Of a stretch of 54,597 nucleotides of DNA, positions 25,910 through 35,147 are shown in pieces. The stretch covers positions 1 to 54,597 of the forward strand of contig NZ_JBQKJT010000016.1 in NCBI RefSeq assembly GCF_052117125.1. Direction: 5' to 3'. The position numbers were made by a program, and so were the translations under genes. The first letter of the stretch is position 1; the number at the start of each line of letters is the position of its first letter. This stretch comes from Avoscillospira_A sp052117125 (GTDB lineage: Bacteria > Bacillota > Clostridia > Oscillospirales > Oscillospiraceae). Below the pieces are notes generated by a model. It saw nothing but the letters and a program-made list of their open reading frames with translations, was not told the DNA's origin and did no database searches.

Positions 25910-27418
25910 ATGGAAGAACTATTGCGCATGGAGCATATCACCAAGCGATTCGGTGACGTCTATGCCAACCGGAACATCAATCTTGATGTACGCAAAGGCG
26001 AGGTACATACGCTTTTGGGCGAAAACGGCGCCGGCAAGAGCACGCTGATGAACGTGCTGTTCGGCCTGTATCAACCCACGGAGGGTACCATCTACCTCCA
26101 CGGACAACCGGTTCGCATTGAGTCTCCGGCCCAGGCCGTCAAACTGGGCATCGGCATGGTGCATCAGCATTTTATGCTGGTGGAGGCCATGACCGTTTTT
26201 GAAAATATCATTCTCGGCGACCGCAACACCAAGGGCATTTTTATCAACCACGACGCCCGCAAAAAGGAGATTCTGGAACTGTCGGAACGCTACGGTCTGG
26301 ACGTGGAGCTGGATAAGCCCATCACCGACATTGCCGTGGGCGCCCAGCAGCGCGTAGAAATCCTCAAAGCTCTCTATCGCGGCGCGGACCTGCTGGTGCT
26401 GGACGAGCCTTCGGCGGCTCTGACGGACCAGGAGGTGGAAGGTCTCTTCGACATCATGCACAAGCTGACCAGCGAGGGCAAGAGCATCATTTTCATCAGC
26501 CACAAGATGCGTGAGGTGCTTCACATCTCCGACCGGATCACCATTCTCCGGGCCGGCGAGACGGTCTGTACCCTGAACCGGGGCGAAACCACCGGCGAGG
26601 AACTGGCCAATCTGATGATCGGCCGGGAGCTGACGCCCTCTCATTATGAAAAGGTAGAGAACCCCGGCGAAGCCGTGGTATCCCTGGAAAACGTGGACTA
26701 CGACAAAACCTCCAAGCACAACGGCCTTAACGGCGTCAGCCTCACCGTGGGCCGGGGCGAGATTGTGGGCATTGCCGGTGTGGACGGCAACGGCCAGAGC
26801 CAGCTGGCCCAGGTGGTCACCGGCGTTTTGACCCCCAACGCCGGACAGGTGGACCTGAAGGGCTCCCGTGTGGCCCAGTTCTCTCCCAACGGCTTCATTC
26901 TGGAGAGCGTCTCCCACATTCCCGAGGACCGCAACAAAATGGGCCTCATCGGCAATATGACCGTCCGGGATAACATCGTGCTCAAATCCACCGAGTCGCC
27001 GGAATTCTCGGCGGCCCACGGCCTGTTCCTCAAAAAGAAAGCCATCCGGGACTATGCCCTGAAGATGCAGGAGAAATACGACATCCGCTGCTCCTCCATC
27101 GATCAGGAGGCGAGAAACCTGTCCGGCGGCAACCAGCAGAAAATCATTCTGGCCCGGGAGCTGGAAGGCAAGCCCGATCTGCTGGTGGCGGTCCATCCCA
27201 CCCGCGGTCTGGATATCGGCGCTACGCGCTTTGTCCACGACACCATGATCGAGGCACGGGACCGGGGCTGCGGCGTGCTGCTGATCTCCGCCGACTTCGA
27301 TGAAATTCTGGAGGTCTCCGACCGCATTGTCGTCATGTTTGAAGGACAGGTCATGGGCGTGTTCTCCGGCAAGAATCCGCCCATCGCCGAAATCAGCCTG
27401 GCCATGGCCGGTAAGTGA
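25910..27418 (+). CDS. Nucleoside/BMP-type ABC transporter ATP-binding protein (NupO-like)
   Basis: This 502-residue protein has two ABC domains, like the ATPases of sugar and nucleoside importers. The first has Walker A LLGENGAGKSTLMNVLFGLY, the signature AVGAQQRVEILKALYRGADL and Walker B LLVLDEPSAALTDQEV. The second keeps LSGGNQQKIILARELEGKPD, but its P-loop is degenerate (GIAGVDGNGQSQLAQVV), as is usual in this family. Length and the HQHFMLVEAMTVFENIILG block match the YufO/NupO subgroup. AAAGGAG precedes ATG 25910. It starts a four-gene operon with two permeases and a BMP lipoprotein. Confidence 0.9.
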   Translation: MEELLRMEHITKRFGDVYANRNINLDVRKGEVHTLLGENGAGKSTLMNVLFGLYQPTEGTIYLHGQPVRIESPAQAVKLGIGMVHQHFMLVEAMTVFENIILGDRNTKGIFINHDARKKEILELSERYGLDVELDKPITDIAVGAQQRVEILKALYRGADLLVLDEPSAALTDQEVEGLFDIMHKLTSEGKSIIFISHKMREVLHISDRITILRAGETVCTLNRGETTGEELANLMIGRELTPSHYEKVENPGEAVVSLENVDYDKTSKHNGLNGVSLTVGRGEIVGIAGVDGNGQSQLAQVVTGVLTPNAGQVDLKGSRVAQFSPNGFILESVSHIPEDRNKMGLIGNMTVRDNIVLKSTESPEFSAAHGLFLKKKAIRDYALKMQEKYDIRCSSIDQEARNLSGGNQQKIILARELEGKPDLLVAVHPTRGLDIGATRFVHDTMIEARDRGCGVLLISADFDEILEVSDRIVVMFEGQVMGVFSGKNPPIAEISLAMAGK

Positions 27419-27432
27419 GGAGGAATGGGACC

Positions 27433-28500
27433 ATGAAACACACCAACCGTATTGTCAACCTTCTGGTGCCCGTCATTTCTGTGCTGCTGTCCTTTGTCAT
27501 CGGCTGCATCATCATGGCGGCTCTGGGCGCCAATCCCGCCACAGCGCTGCAATCCCTTTGGATCGGCGCTTTCGGCACCATGCGCAACGTGGGTACCACC
27601 CTGTCCCGTGCCACACCCCTGATCTTCACCGCCCTGTGCGCCTGCTTCGCCTACCGCTGCGGCGTCTTCAACCTGGGCGGCGAGGGCCAGTTCCTCATGG
27701 GCGCCATTGTCTCCTGCGTCATCTCCACCCAAATGGGCATCACAGGTCTGCCCGCCATCATTCTGTGCCTTATCGCCGGCGCCCTGGCCGGCGGCATCTG
27801 GGCGTTGATCGCCGGTGTCCTCCGGGTCTTCCGCGGTCAGAATGAGATGATTATTTCCATCATGCTCAACTATGTGGCCACCCTCTTTATGGGCGTCATC
27901 TACACCAACTGGCTCCGCGACGGCAGCGTGCCCCAGACTGTGGCCGTGCCGGCCGAGACCCAACTGAGCCGCCTGGGCGATCTGCGGGCCACCACCGCGT
28001 TCATTCTGGCCTTGGTGGTGGGTCTGCTGGTGTATTACTTCCTGTTCCATACGTCCAAGGGCTTCCAGCTGCGGGCCGTGGGTCTCAACATGACGGCGGC
28101 CCAGTTCAACGGCTTCGCCGTGAAAAGGTTCATCCTCATGAGCTTCATCGTCTCCGGCGCCATCGCCGGTCTCGGCGGCAGCGCCGACCTGCTGGGCACT
28201 CAGTTCCGCCTCATCAACGGCTACGGTTCCGGCTACGGCTTCGACGGTGTGGCCATGGCCCTGATCGCTCAGCTGCATCCCATCGCCGCCATCGTGGTCG
28301 CCATCTTCTTCGCCGCCCTGCGGGTGGGTTCCACCACCATGCAGGCCGCCACCGGCGTCCCCACCAGCGTGTCCGATATCATTCAGGCGCTGGTCATCGT
28401 CTTTACGGTGGCGGGTCTGGCCATGGTGAAGCTGCCCCAGTTCCGGGCCGTCATTGACCGCATGGCCACCAAGTCCGTACAGAAGAAGGAGGCTGTGTAA
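27433..28500 (+). CDS. Nucleoside ABC transporter permease 1 (NupP-like)
   Basis: This 355-residue protein has 8-10 hydrophobic helices and the family signature of BPD_transp_2 permeases: FTALCACFAYRCGVFNLGGE, then GQFLMGAIVSC and GQNEMIISIMLNYVATLFMG. It forms the inner-membrane channel with the next gene product. GAGGAGGAATGGGACC lies before ATG 27433, and the gap to the ATPase gene is only 14 bases. Confidence 0.9.
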   Translation: MKHTNRIVNLLVPVISVLLSFVIGCIIMAALGANPATALQSLWIGAFGTMRNVGTTLSRATPLIFTALCACFAYRCGVFNLGGEGQFLMGAIVSCVISTQMGITGLPAIILCLIAGALAGGIWALIAGVLRVFRGQNEMIISIMLNYVATLFMGVIYTNWLRDGSVPQTVAVPAETQLSRLGDLRATTAFILALVVGLLVYYFLFHTSKGFQLRAVGLNMTAAQFNGFAVKRFILMSFIVSGAIAGLGGSADLLGTQFRLINGYGSGYGFDGVAMALIAQLHPIAAIVVAIFFAALRVGSTTMQAATGVPTSVSDIIQALVIVFTVAGLAMVKLPQFRAVIDRMATKSVQKKEAV

Positions 28501-28501
28501 G

Positions 28502-29422
28502 ATGATTTCCGAAGTTTTGCTTTCCACCGTCCGCATGGCCACGCCCCTGATCTTCCTGGCGTTGGCCGAGCTTTACTCCCAGCGGGCCGGTCTGGTCCAC
28601 ATCGGTCTGGAAGGTCTGGCCGCCATCGGCTCCCTGGTGGGCTTTCTGGTAAGCCTGATCACCGGCAGCCCCATGCTGGGCGTGGTGGCCGGCGCCGCCG
28701 CCGGTATCCTCACCAATATGATCTTCGCCTATGCCACCATCACTCTCTGCGCCGAGCAGATCGTCTACGGCATGGCCATCAACATTTTCGCTCCGGCCCT
28801 GGCGGCGTTCATTTACCGCGTCTACTTCGGCGCTGGCTCTGAGCTGGTGCAGGTGGGCCTCATGAGCACCCTGAGCCAGTCCCTGGGCATCCAGTCCAAC
28901 AACTTTATCGTCCAGCTGTTCCTGGACCAGACCCCCATGGTCTATCTGGCCTACATTCTGGTCATCGTCACGGTGATCTACTTCAACCGCACCAAGTCCG
29001 GCCTCAACTACAAGGCCGTGGGTGAATACCCCAAGGCCGCCGCCACGCTGGGCATCAACGTCATCGGTGTCAAGTATGTGGCCAGCATCCTCTGCGGCGC
29101 ATTGGCCGGTATGGGCGGCGCGTACCTGACCACCTGCTATGCCAACACCTATGTGGACGGCAACGTGGCAGGCCGTGGCTTTATCGCCCTGGCCGCCGTG
29201 ATCTTCGGCCGCTGGACCGGCGGCGGCGTCCTGCTGGCCTGTCTGTTCTTCGGCTTCTGCGACGCTTTGCAGATTCGTCTGCAAGTGGGCAGCTTCGGCA
29301 TTCCCTATCAGTTCTTCCAGATGATTCCCTATGTGGCCACCGTGATAGTTCTGGCGCTGCTGGGTATGAAAAAAGCCGGTCCCAAGGGCGTGGGCAAGGC
29401 GTATCTCCCCGAGGAGCGGTAA
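28502..29422 (+). CDS. Nucleoside ABC transporter permease 2 (NupQ-like)
   Basis: This 306-residue permease is the shorter partner. The typical start is TPLIFLALAELYSQRAGLVH followed by IGLEGLAAIGSL, with eight or more membrane helices and the conserved GRGFIALAAVIFGRWTGGG region. It starts two bases after the previous stop, with AAGAAGGAGG inside the preceding gene, so translation is coupled. Confidence 0.9.
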   Translation: MISEVLLSTVRMATPLIFLALAELYSQRAGLVHIGLEGLAAIGSLVGFLVSLITGSPMLGVVAGAAAGILTNMIFAYATITLCAEQIVYGMAINIFAPALAAFIYRVYFGAGSELVQVGLMSTLSQSLGIQSNNFIVQLFLDQTPMVYLAYILVIVTVIYFNRTKSGLNYKAVGEYPKAAATLGINVIGVKYVASILCGALAGMGGAYLTTCYANTYVDGNVAGRGFIALAAVIFGRWTGGGVLLACLFFGFCDALQIRLQVGSFGIPYQFFQMIPYVATVIVLALLGMKKAGPKGVGKAYLPEER

Positions 29423-29485
29423 CGATGTGACTGCCGCCGTCGCGGCTGTTTCATAACCATTCTACATTTTAGGAGGAAAACGAAC

Positions 29486-30562
29486 ATGAAAAAGCTTCTG
29501 GCTCTGCTGCTGGCCCTGACCATGGTCCTGTCCCTGGGCGCCTGCGGCAACAAGACCACCACCGACAGTGGTACCAACACCGGCGACACCGGCAGCACCA
29601 GCGATACCGCGACCAACGAGGGCGGCGCCGATTCCACCGGTCTCAAAGTGGCCATGATCTGCGACTCCAGCATCTCCGACGGCGGATGGGGCATGTCCTG
29701 CTACAACGCCATGGTTGCCGCCGCAGAGGCCAACGGCTGGGAGACGGCCTACTCCGACAGCATCGCCCAGTCGGCCTACTATGACACCATCGTCTCCTAC
29801 TGCGACTTGGGCTACGACCTGATCTACGCCCCCGGTAACCAGTACACCGACGCCGTGCTCCAGGCCGCCGAGGAATACCCCGAAATCGCCTTTGCCCTGC
29901 TCAACGGCGGCACCGACACGCCGGACAAGGCCACCAACGGCAACGTCACCTCTCTGCTGCCCGACGCCCAGCAGGTCGGCTGGATCGCCGGCGCTCTGGC
30001 GGGCCTCATGACCGAGACCGGTACCGTCGCTTTCATCGGCGGCATGGAGCTGGACACCACCCTGGGCAAGTATGAAGGCTTTGCCGAGGCTGCCGCCTAT
30101 GTGGGCGAGCAGGCCGGCAAGACCGTGTCCGCTCTGGACATCGTGTACTCCGGTGACTTCTCCGCCACCGACAAGGGCATCGAATTTGCCAAGGCCATGA
30201 TCAACCAGGGCGCCGACGTGTTCTTCGGCGACGCCTCCGCTGTTGACTCCGGCGCACGGCAGGCCATCGACGAGGCCAACACCGCTTCCGGCTCCGTCAA
30301 GATCTATGACATCGCTCAGCCCTCCGATCTGCTGGGTCAGAACGATTGCATCATCGGCAGCCAGGTCACCGACAACACCGCTCTGGTAAGCCTGTGCATG
30401 GAAGCTGTCGCCGACGGCAGCTTCGGCGGCGAGGTCATCTACGGCACCCTGCAGAACGGCGTTCTGTCCGCCGGTGCTCTGAGCGACCTGGTCCCCGCTG
30501 AGGTGCAGGATCAGTACAACGCTTACCTGCAGGAGATGCAGGACGGCACCTTCATGCAGTAA
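29486..30562 (+). CDS. BMP family substrate-binding lipoprotein
   Basis: This 358-residue protein has the lipoprotein signal MKKLLALLLALTMVLSLGAC with a cysteine at 20, almost the same as in the amino-acid binding protein at 17571-18491, and a Thr/Gly/Asp-rich linker to about residue 52. The Bmp fold follows: LKVAMICDSSISDGGWGMSC, then YDLIYAPGNQYTDAVLQAAE, and GTVAFIGGMELDTTLGKYEG. The family binds purine nucleosides. Unlike the usual order, the binding-protein gene is last in the operon rather than first; AGGAGG precedes its ATG. Confidence 0.9.
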   Translation: MKKLLALLLALTMVLSLGACGNKTTTDSGTNTGDTGSTSDTATNEGGADSTGLKVAMICDSSISDGGWGMSCYNAMVAAAEANGWETAYSDSIAQSAYYDTIVSYCDLGYDLIYAPGNQYTDAVLQAAEEYPEIAFALLNGGTDTPDKATNGNVTSLLPDAQQVGWIAGALAGLMTETGTVAFIGGMELDTTLGKYEGFAEAAAYVGEQAGKTVSALDIVYSGDFSATDKGIEFAKAMINQGADVFFGDASAVDSGARQAIDEANTASGSVKIYDIAQPSDLLGQNDCIIGSQVTDNTALVSLCMEAVADGSFGGEVIYGTLQNGVLSAGALSDLVPAEVQDQYNAYLQEMQDGTFMQ

Positions 30563-30577
30563 TCTTCTCCCTCTGTG

Positions 30578-30612
30578 GGGCGGGACACCTTTCGGGGTGT
30601 CCCGCCCTTTCT
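30578..30612 (+). terminator. Terminator of the nucleoside ABC operon
   Basis: GGGCGGGACACC pairs with GGTGTCCCGCCC around a 6-base loop and is followed by TTTCTG. Confidence 0.85.
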
Positions 30613-30689
30613 GCAATATTTTGTATTTGCACCCACTTTCCTGCCGTGCTATGATATAGAAAAACAATCCCATCCACGGAGGGACTTCC

Positions 30690-31829
30690 ATGTTGAATCA
30701 ACAGCGCAATCCAAAGGAACCGCCCATTCTCTCCTGGGCCATCACCATCGGTTTGTTTCTGGTGGGCGCGTGGCCCATCGCCCTGTTTACCCTATTCCGG
30801 ATTCTCAGTGTCGGTTCCATCACCTCCCCGCCCAAACAGCAGAAGCGCCCACTGAACGCCCCCCGCGAACCCATTGACCTGGAGCCGGTGGCAAACAAGC
30901 CCGCCAAGAAGGCCAAAGTACCCAAACCGGCCCGCCGGAGCGGCACCGTTCCCATTCCGAAAAATTGGGGCAAACGGCTTTGTTTTTGGGGCCTGATTGC
31001 CGCAGTGGTCACCGGCTTGATTCTGGGCGACACACTTCTGGAGACGCTTTCCGAGCTGAAACACGGGCTCACCTTCGATGATATTCAGGAGCTGCTGCAA
31101 CCCACCGGCTTTTTTGCCGGCAGCCTGGTTGTGCTGTTCTGCGGGTTATCCCGCAAGGGCAAGGCCGCTCGCTACCGTCGGTATTTACAGCTGATCGGGC
31201 AGCGAGAGACGATTTCAGTGGCGACCCTGGCCGACGCCCTGCCCGTCTCCTATCGCCATGCCTGCAATGACCTCCAGGACATGCTGGAGCGCGGCTACCT
31301 GCCCGCCGGATACATCAACCGCAATTCCAGGATGTTGATTCTGTCGGAAAGCGGCTTGCGGGAGGAGGCGCCCAAGCCCCAAAAGCCGGTCCCGGAACAG
31401 CCCCCGGCCCAGGAAGACGACGTACTGCATCAAATTCACCAGCTGCGGGACAGCATCGAGGACTCGGCCATGCGGCAAAAGGTGGACCGCATCGGTGAGA
31501 TCACCGCCCGGATTCTGGACTATCAGAAGGCCCATCCCGACTGTGCCGCGGAGCTGCGGAGTTTTCTCGATTACTATTTGCCCACAACGCTGAAAATCCT
31601 GCGTTCCTATGAGCAGATGGAGGAACAGCGCATTGATGGCGAGAACATCCGCACCACCAAGGCCAAAGTGGAAGGCATGATGGACCAGGTTGTGGAGGGC
31701 TTCGAGACGCGGCTGGACAAGCTGTTCCATGCGGAAGCTGTGGACATCACCAGTGACGTACAGGTGCTGGAGCAGATGCTGCGGCAGGACGGTCTCACCG
31801 GCGAAGACCTAAAGCTGCCCCGACAATAA
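30690..31829 (+). CDS. XpaC-like membrane protein (PF10112 family)
   Basis: This 379-residue protein has two hydrophobic segments near the N-terminus (ILSWAITIGLFLVGAWPIAL and LCFWGLIAAVVTGLILG) separated by a basic, proline-rich linker, plus a third around residues 140-155. A helical domain follows (LQLIGQRETISVATLADALP), which looks like a winged-helix segment. The C-terminal third, DYYLPTTLKILRSYEQMEEQ, matches the XpaC family, named for 5-bromo-4-chloroindolyl phosphate hydrolysis. In Bacilli the xpaC gene is linked to the telA family; no telA-like gene is adjacent here. The true role is unknown. AGGGA precedes ATG 30690. Confidence 0.75.
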   Translation: MLNQQRNPKEPPILSWAITIGLFLVGAWPIALFTLFRILSVGSITSPPKQQKRPLNAPREPIDLEPVANKPAKKAKVPKPARRSGTVPIPKNWGKRLCFWGLIAAVVTGLILGDTLLETLSELKHGLTFDDIQELLQPTGFFAGSLVVLFCGLSRKGKAARYRRYLQLIGQRETISVATLADALPVSYRHACNDLQDMLERGYLPAGYINRNSRMLILSESGLREEAPKPQKPVPEQPPAQEDDVLHQIHQLRDSIEDSAMRQKVDRIGEITARILDYQKAHPDCAAELRSFLDYYLPTTLKILRSYEQMEEQRIDGENIRTTKAKVEGMMDQVVEGFETRLDKLFHAEAVDITSDVQVLEQMLRQDGLTGEDLKLPRQ

Positions 31830-31974
31830 AAAGGGCCTGTTTCAAACACTGAATTCCCAAAATACAGTTTGATAAAAATAACCGTGAAACTCAAAAAACA
31901 GAGTTTCACGGTTATTTTATGATGCGTTACGATTCCAATTTGTTGTAAAAACTGTATTCTGCGGCAGGCCCTTT
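31830..31974. repeat. 145-bp nested inverted-repeat structure, terminator or MITE-like
   Basis: Three concentric pairings are visible: AAAGGGCCTG (31830-31839) with CAGGCCCTTT (31965-31974), AATACAGTTT (31861-31870) with its complement at 31948-31957, and a 17-bp inner stem (31876-31892 with 31901-31917) around an A-rich loop. It fills the gap between two convergent genes. The inner stem can terminate both; the outer arms suggest a miniature inverted-repeat element. Confidence 0.65.
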
Positions 31975-31995
31975 CAGGATTGGGCGCACCGCGTA

Positions 31996-33591
31996 TCAAA
32001 GGGACTGAAGCAGCGCTTCGGCGCAGCGCACACCATCCACGGCGGCAGAGGTGATGCCGCCGGCGTAGCCGGCACCCTCACCGCAGGGAAACAAGCCCCG
32101 CAAGGCCGACTGCTGGCTTTCATCTCGCAGAATCCGGACCGGGCTGGAGCTCCGCGTTTCCGGGGCCGTCATCACGGCATCGCCGTCGGCAAAGCCGGGG
32201 AGCTTTTTGTCCAGTTCCGGCAAGGCCCGCTCCAGTACGTCGGTAATCTTCTCCGGCAGACAGCTGCGGAGGTCCGTAAACGTCACGCCGGGAGCGTAGG
32301 TAGGCCGCACCGAAGCCGGACCCGTACTGGCCCGATGGTTCAGAAAATCGCCCACCAGCTGGGCCGGGGCGTGGTAATTGCTGCCGCCCGCTTCATAGCA
32401 CCGCTGTTCCAGCTGTCTCTGCCACTCCATGCCGCCCAGGACGCCCGAAACTGGGAAATCCTCCGGGTGTAGCGTCACCAGGACGGCTGCATTGCAGTTC
32501 TCCCCGTCCCGGTCGGCGTTGCTCATGCCGTTGGTCACTACGCCGCCCGCCTCCGACGATGACGCCACCACCTGTCCGCCGGGACACATGCAGAAGGTAT
32601 AGGCCGAGTTGCCGTCCGGCAGATGGGCCGCCAGCTTGTAATCCGCCGGAGGCAAACTGGGGTGGCCCGCCGCCTCGCCGTACTGCCGCCGGTCCAGCCA
32701 CGACTGCCGGTGCTCAATGCGGACGCCCATGGAAAAGGCTTTCGGTTCCATGGGGACGCCGGATTCCAGCAGCATGGCAAAGGTGTCCCGGGCGCTGTGA
32801 CCGATGGCCAGAATGGCCCGGTCACAGTCCAGGTGCACGGTCTCCCCTGCCTGTTCATAGACCAGCCCCGTCAGATGGCCCATGGTCTGCTCCAGTCCCG
32901 TCACCCGGCAGCCGAACCGAACCTCACCGCCCAAGGATTCAATCTTTTTCCGCAAATTCTGGACCACCGTCACCAACACGTCGGTACCAATGTGGGGCTT
33001 GGCGTCAAACAGGATGTTTTCCCGTGCGCCCGCTTGGTGGAACTGCTCCAGAATCCAGCCCATACAGGGGCTTTTGATACCGGTGGTCAGCTTGCCGTCG
33101 GAAAAGGTGCCCGCGCCGCCCTCACCAAACTGCACATTGCACGTGGGGTCCAGCTTGCCCGTCTCCCAAAATTCCCGGACTTTTTTCTGGCGGGTCTCCG
33201 CATCCAGGCCCCGCTCCAGCACAATGGGCTTCAAGCCCGCTTCCGCCAGAATCAGCGCCGCAAAAATGCCGCCGGGGCCAAAGCCCACCACCACCGGCCG
33301 GAGCCCCTCATGCCGCACGGGCCGCGGCGGCTGATAGCCGTCCAGCTTGGCCGGGCTGATTTTTTTGTCGCTGCGGACCCGCCGCAGCACCTTCTGCTCG
33401 TCCCGGTGGACCGTCACATCCACCGTATAGAGGATCCGGATATCCTGCTTTTTCCGGGCGTCGATGGACTTTTTCCGGATGTGGACCGACCCGATTTCCG
33501 TATTGGCCACATGGAGCCGCCGGGCGGCGGTTCGAATCAGATGGTTCATATCCTGCCCCAGGGGCAGGGAGATATCACGAATGCGGATCAA
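31996..33591 (-). CDS. FAD-dependent dehydrogenase of the COG2509 type
   Basis: This 531-residue protein has an N-terminal domain of about 90 residues (IRDISLPLGQDMNHLIRTAA, later HIRKKSIDARKKQDIRILYT) and then the FAD-binding motif PVVVGFGPGGIFAALILAEA. The CNVQFGEGGAGTFSDGKLTT block is diagnostic for COG2509. The C-terminus has a second nucleotide-contacting stretch, FPCGEGAGYAGGITSAAVDG. The substrate is unknown. The start is TTG 33591 immediately after the stop of the upstream gene, with GGAGG about 10 bases ahead inside that gene; coupled translation is likely. Confidence 0.88.
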   Translation of the reverse strand: MIRIRDISLPLGQDMNHLIRTAARRLHVANTEIGSVHIRKKSIDARKKQDIRILYTVDVTVHRDEQKVLRRVRSDKKISPAKLDGYQPPRPVRHEGLRPVVVGFGPGGIFAALILAEAGLKPIVLERGLDAETRQKKVREFWETGKLDPTCNVQFGEGGAGTFSDGKLTTGIKSPCMGWILEQFHQAGARENILFDAKPHIGTDVLVTVVQNLRKKIESLGGEVRFGCRVTGLEQTMGHLTGLVYEQAGETVHLDCDRAILAIGHSARDTFAMLLESGVPMEPKAFSMGVRIEHRQSWLDRRQYGEAAGHPSLPPADYKLAAHLPDGNSAYTFCMCPGGQVVASSSEAGGVVTNGMSNADRDGENCNAAVLVTLHPEDFPVSGVLGGMEWQRQLEQRCYEAGGSNYHAPAQLVGDFLNHRASTGPASVRPTYAPGVTFTDLRSCLPEKITDVLERALPELDKKLPGFADGDAVMTAPETRSSSPVRILRDESQQSALRGLFPCGEGAGYAGGITSAAVDGVRCAEALLQSL

Positions 33592-34818
33592 TTACGATTC
33601 CTCCGTTTCTTTCGATGCGGACAGCCCCGCCAGACGACCCGACGACCAGGCCCATTGGAGATTATACCCGCCGCAGTCGCCGTCGATATCCAGGACTTCC
33701 CCACAGGCATACAGCCCCGGCACCCTGCGGCTTTCCAACGTCTGCGGGTCAAACCCTGCTGTTTCCACACCGCCCACGGTAACCTGGGCATTGTCCATGC
33801 CCATGGTGCCGGTGACGGTCAGACGCAAATCCCCGATGGTGTCGGCCAGCCGGTCCAGCCGGTCCGGCCCCAACGCCCCCAGACGCGCCTCGGCGCCGAT
33901 TCCAGCGGCCTTTCCCAACAGTTTGCCCAATCGGTTGTGGACCATGCCGGTCAGCAAGTCCTCGGCGGGCCGGTCCGGCAGCTGGGCGCAGCGGGTTTGG
34001 AGCAGCGTCACAATGGCTTCTTTGGAAAACTGGGGCAACAAATGGAGCGACAGCGTCAGCCCGTCGCCGCCGGTGGACACGGCCCTGGAAATCTCAAAGA
34101 CGGCGGGACCACTGACACCGGTTTCGGTAAACTGAATCTCACCCTCGGTGACAGCCAGGACGCGGCTGCCCCGCAGCACCGTCACACGGCCATTGGCCCG
34201 GACCCCTTTGAGGCCCCTGGTAAAGGTCCCCTCGGTGCAGACCTGCACCAGCGCCGGATGGAGGACCGTTGATTTGTGGCCCAAGGCCCCCAGCAGGTCA
34301 TAGCCCAAGGTGGTGCCGCCCAGTTTGGCCCCCGCCGCGCCGCCGGCGGCAAGAATCAGCTTCTCCCCTGCCGCTTCGCCGCCGTCCCATTTTAACAGGA
34401 AGCCGTTCCGGCGCTTCCAGATTTTCCGCACCTCACAGCCCGCATGGACTTCCACACCGGCCTGTTCCAGCGCAAACCGCAGCACGTCCAGCACGCTGTT
34501 GGCCTGGTCCGAATAGGGATACACCCGACCGGTCGGCTCTGTGACCGTCAGCAGGCCCAGCCGGTGAAAATAGTCCAGCGTATCCGTCACGGAGAAGGCT
34601 TCCAGCGCCGGACGGCAGAACGCTGGGTCCGTACCGTGGTAGGAATCGCCGTCGGCGTGGGTGTTGGTGAGATTGCAGCGGCCATTGCCGGTGGCCAGGA
34701 GCTTGCGGCCCAGCCGGGCCTGCCGCTCCACCAGCACCACCCGGTGACGGCCGCATTCCGCCGCCGCCAACGCGGCCATCATGCCCGACGCGCCGCCGCC
34801 GAGAATCAAAATCGTCAT
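33592..34818 (-). CDS. HI0933/BaiN-like FAD-dependent oxidoreductase
   Basis: This 408-residue flavoprotein opens with the dinucleotide-binding motif ILILGGGASGMMAALAAAEC and the diagnostic GRKLLATGNGRCNLTN. The C-terminal part has TGTMGMDNAQVTVGGVETAG and GLYACGEVLDIDGDCGGYNL. The family includes BaiN, which takes part in bile-acid dehydroxylation in some gut Clostridia, but most members are uncharacterised and no other bai gene is present. GGGGAGG precedes ATG 34818. It forms a two-gene operon with the COG2509 gene. Confidence 0.88.
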   Translation of the reverse strand: MTILILGGGASGMMAALAAAECGRHRVVLVERQARLGRKLLATGNGRCNLTNTHADGDSYHGTDPAFCRPALEAFSVTDTLDYFHRLGLLTVTEPTGRVYPYSDQANSVLDVLRFALEQAGVEVHAGCEVRKIWKRRNGFLLKWDGGEAAGEKLILAAGGAAGAKLGGTTLGYDLLGALGHKSTVLHPALVQVCTEGTFTRGLKGVRANGRVTVLRGSRVLAVTEGEIQFTETGVSGPAVFEISRAVSTGGDGLTLSLHLLPQFSKEAIVTLLQTRCAQLPDRPAEDLLTGMVHNRLGKLLGKAAGIGAEARLGALGPDRLDRLADTIGDLRLTVTGTMGMDNAQVTVGGVETAGFDPQTLESRRVPGLYACGEVLDIDGDCGGYNLQWAWSSGRLAGLSASKETEES

Positions 34819-34944
34819 GGGATATACCTCCCCATTTTAATCATGATTCCATGGTAGTGGCGTAACCCTAAAAAGTCAAGTAAAACCCAAAAGAAAACGC
34901 TTTTCCTACATTTTTCTCGAAAAATCCTGGGGTTCAGGGGCAAA

Positions 34945-35040
34945 GCACCTGTCTCCCGCCGCAGCGAGCGAATCCCCCATCGTCCCCGGCGTCATCCGCA
35001 GATGGCGCAATCTCTGCGGCAAGGCCGCAAGGCCCAGCCC
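34945..35040. repeat. Dispersed intergenic repeat, copy 1
   Basis: The AATCCCCCAT block, CATCCGCAGA, TCTGCGGCAAGG and AAGGCCC occur here in the same order and spacing as at 38458-38570. It lies in the 329-base gap 34819-35147, which otherwise contains only the Fur-type promoter and operator. Confidence 0.55.
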
Positions 35041-35068
35041 CCTGCTCTGCAAAAATCAGGGCACCTCT

Positions 35069-35127
35069 TGACTTTCCCGCTGGTTGTGCTATACTATCAT
35101 TCGTAATTGCAAATGATTAGCATTTGC
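35069..35127 (+). promoter_or_regulatory. Promoter and Fur-family operator of the ArsP_2-fur operon
   Basis: TTGACT (35069-35074) and TATACT (35091-35096) are 16 bases apart. Thirteen bases after the -10 lies a perfect inverted repeat, GCAAATG-ATTAG-CATTTGC (35109-35127), the size and shape of a Fur/Zur/Mur-type site. A Fur-family protein is encoded two genes on, so autoregulation by metal is likely. Confidence 0.7.
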
Positions 35128-35147
35128 GCTAAAGAAGGAGTCTGCCC

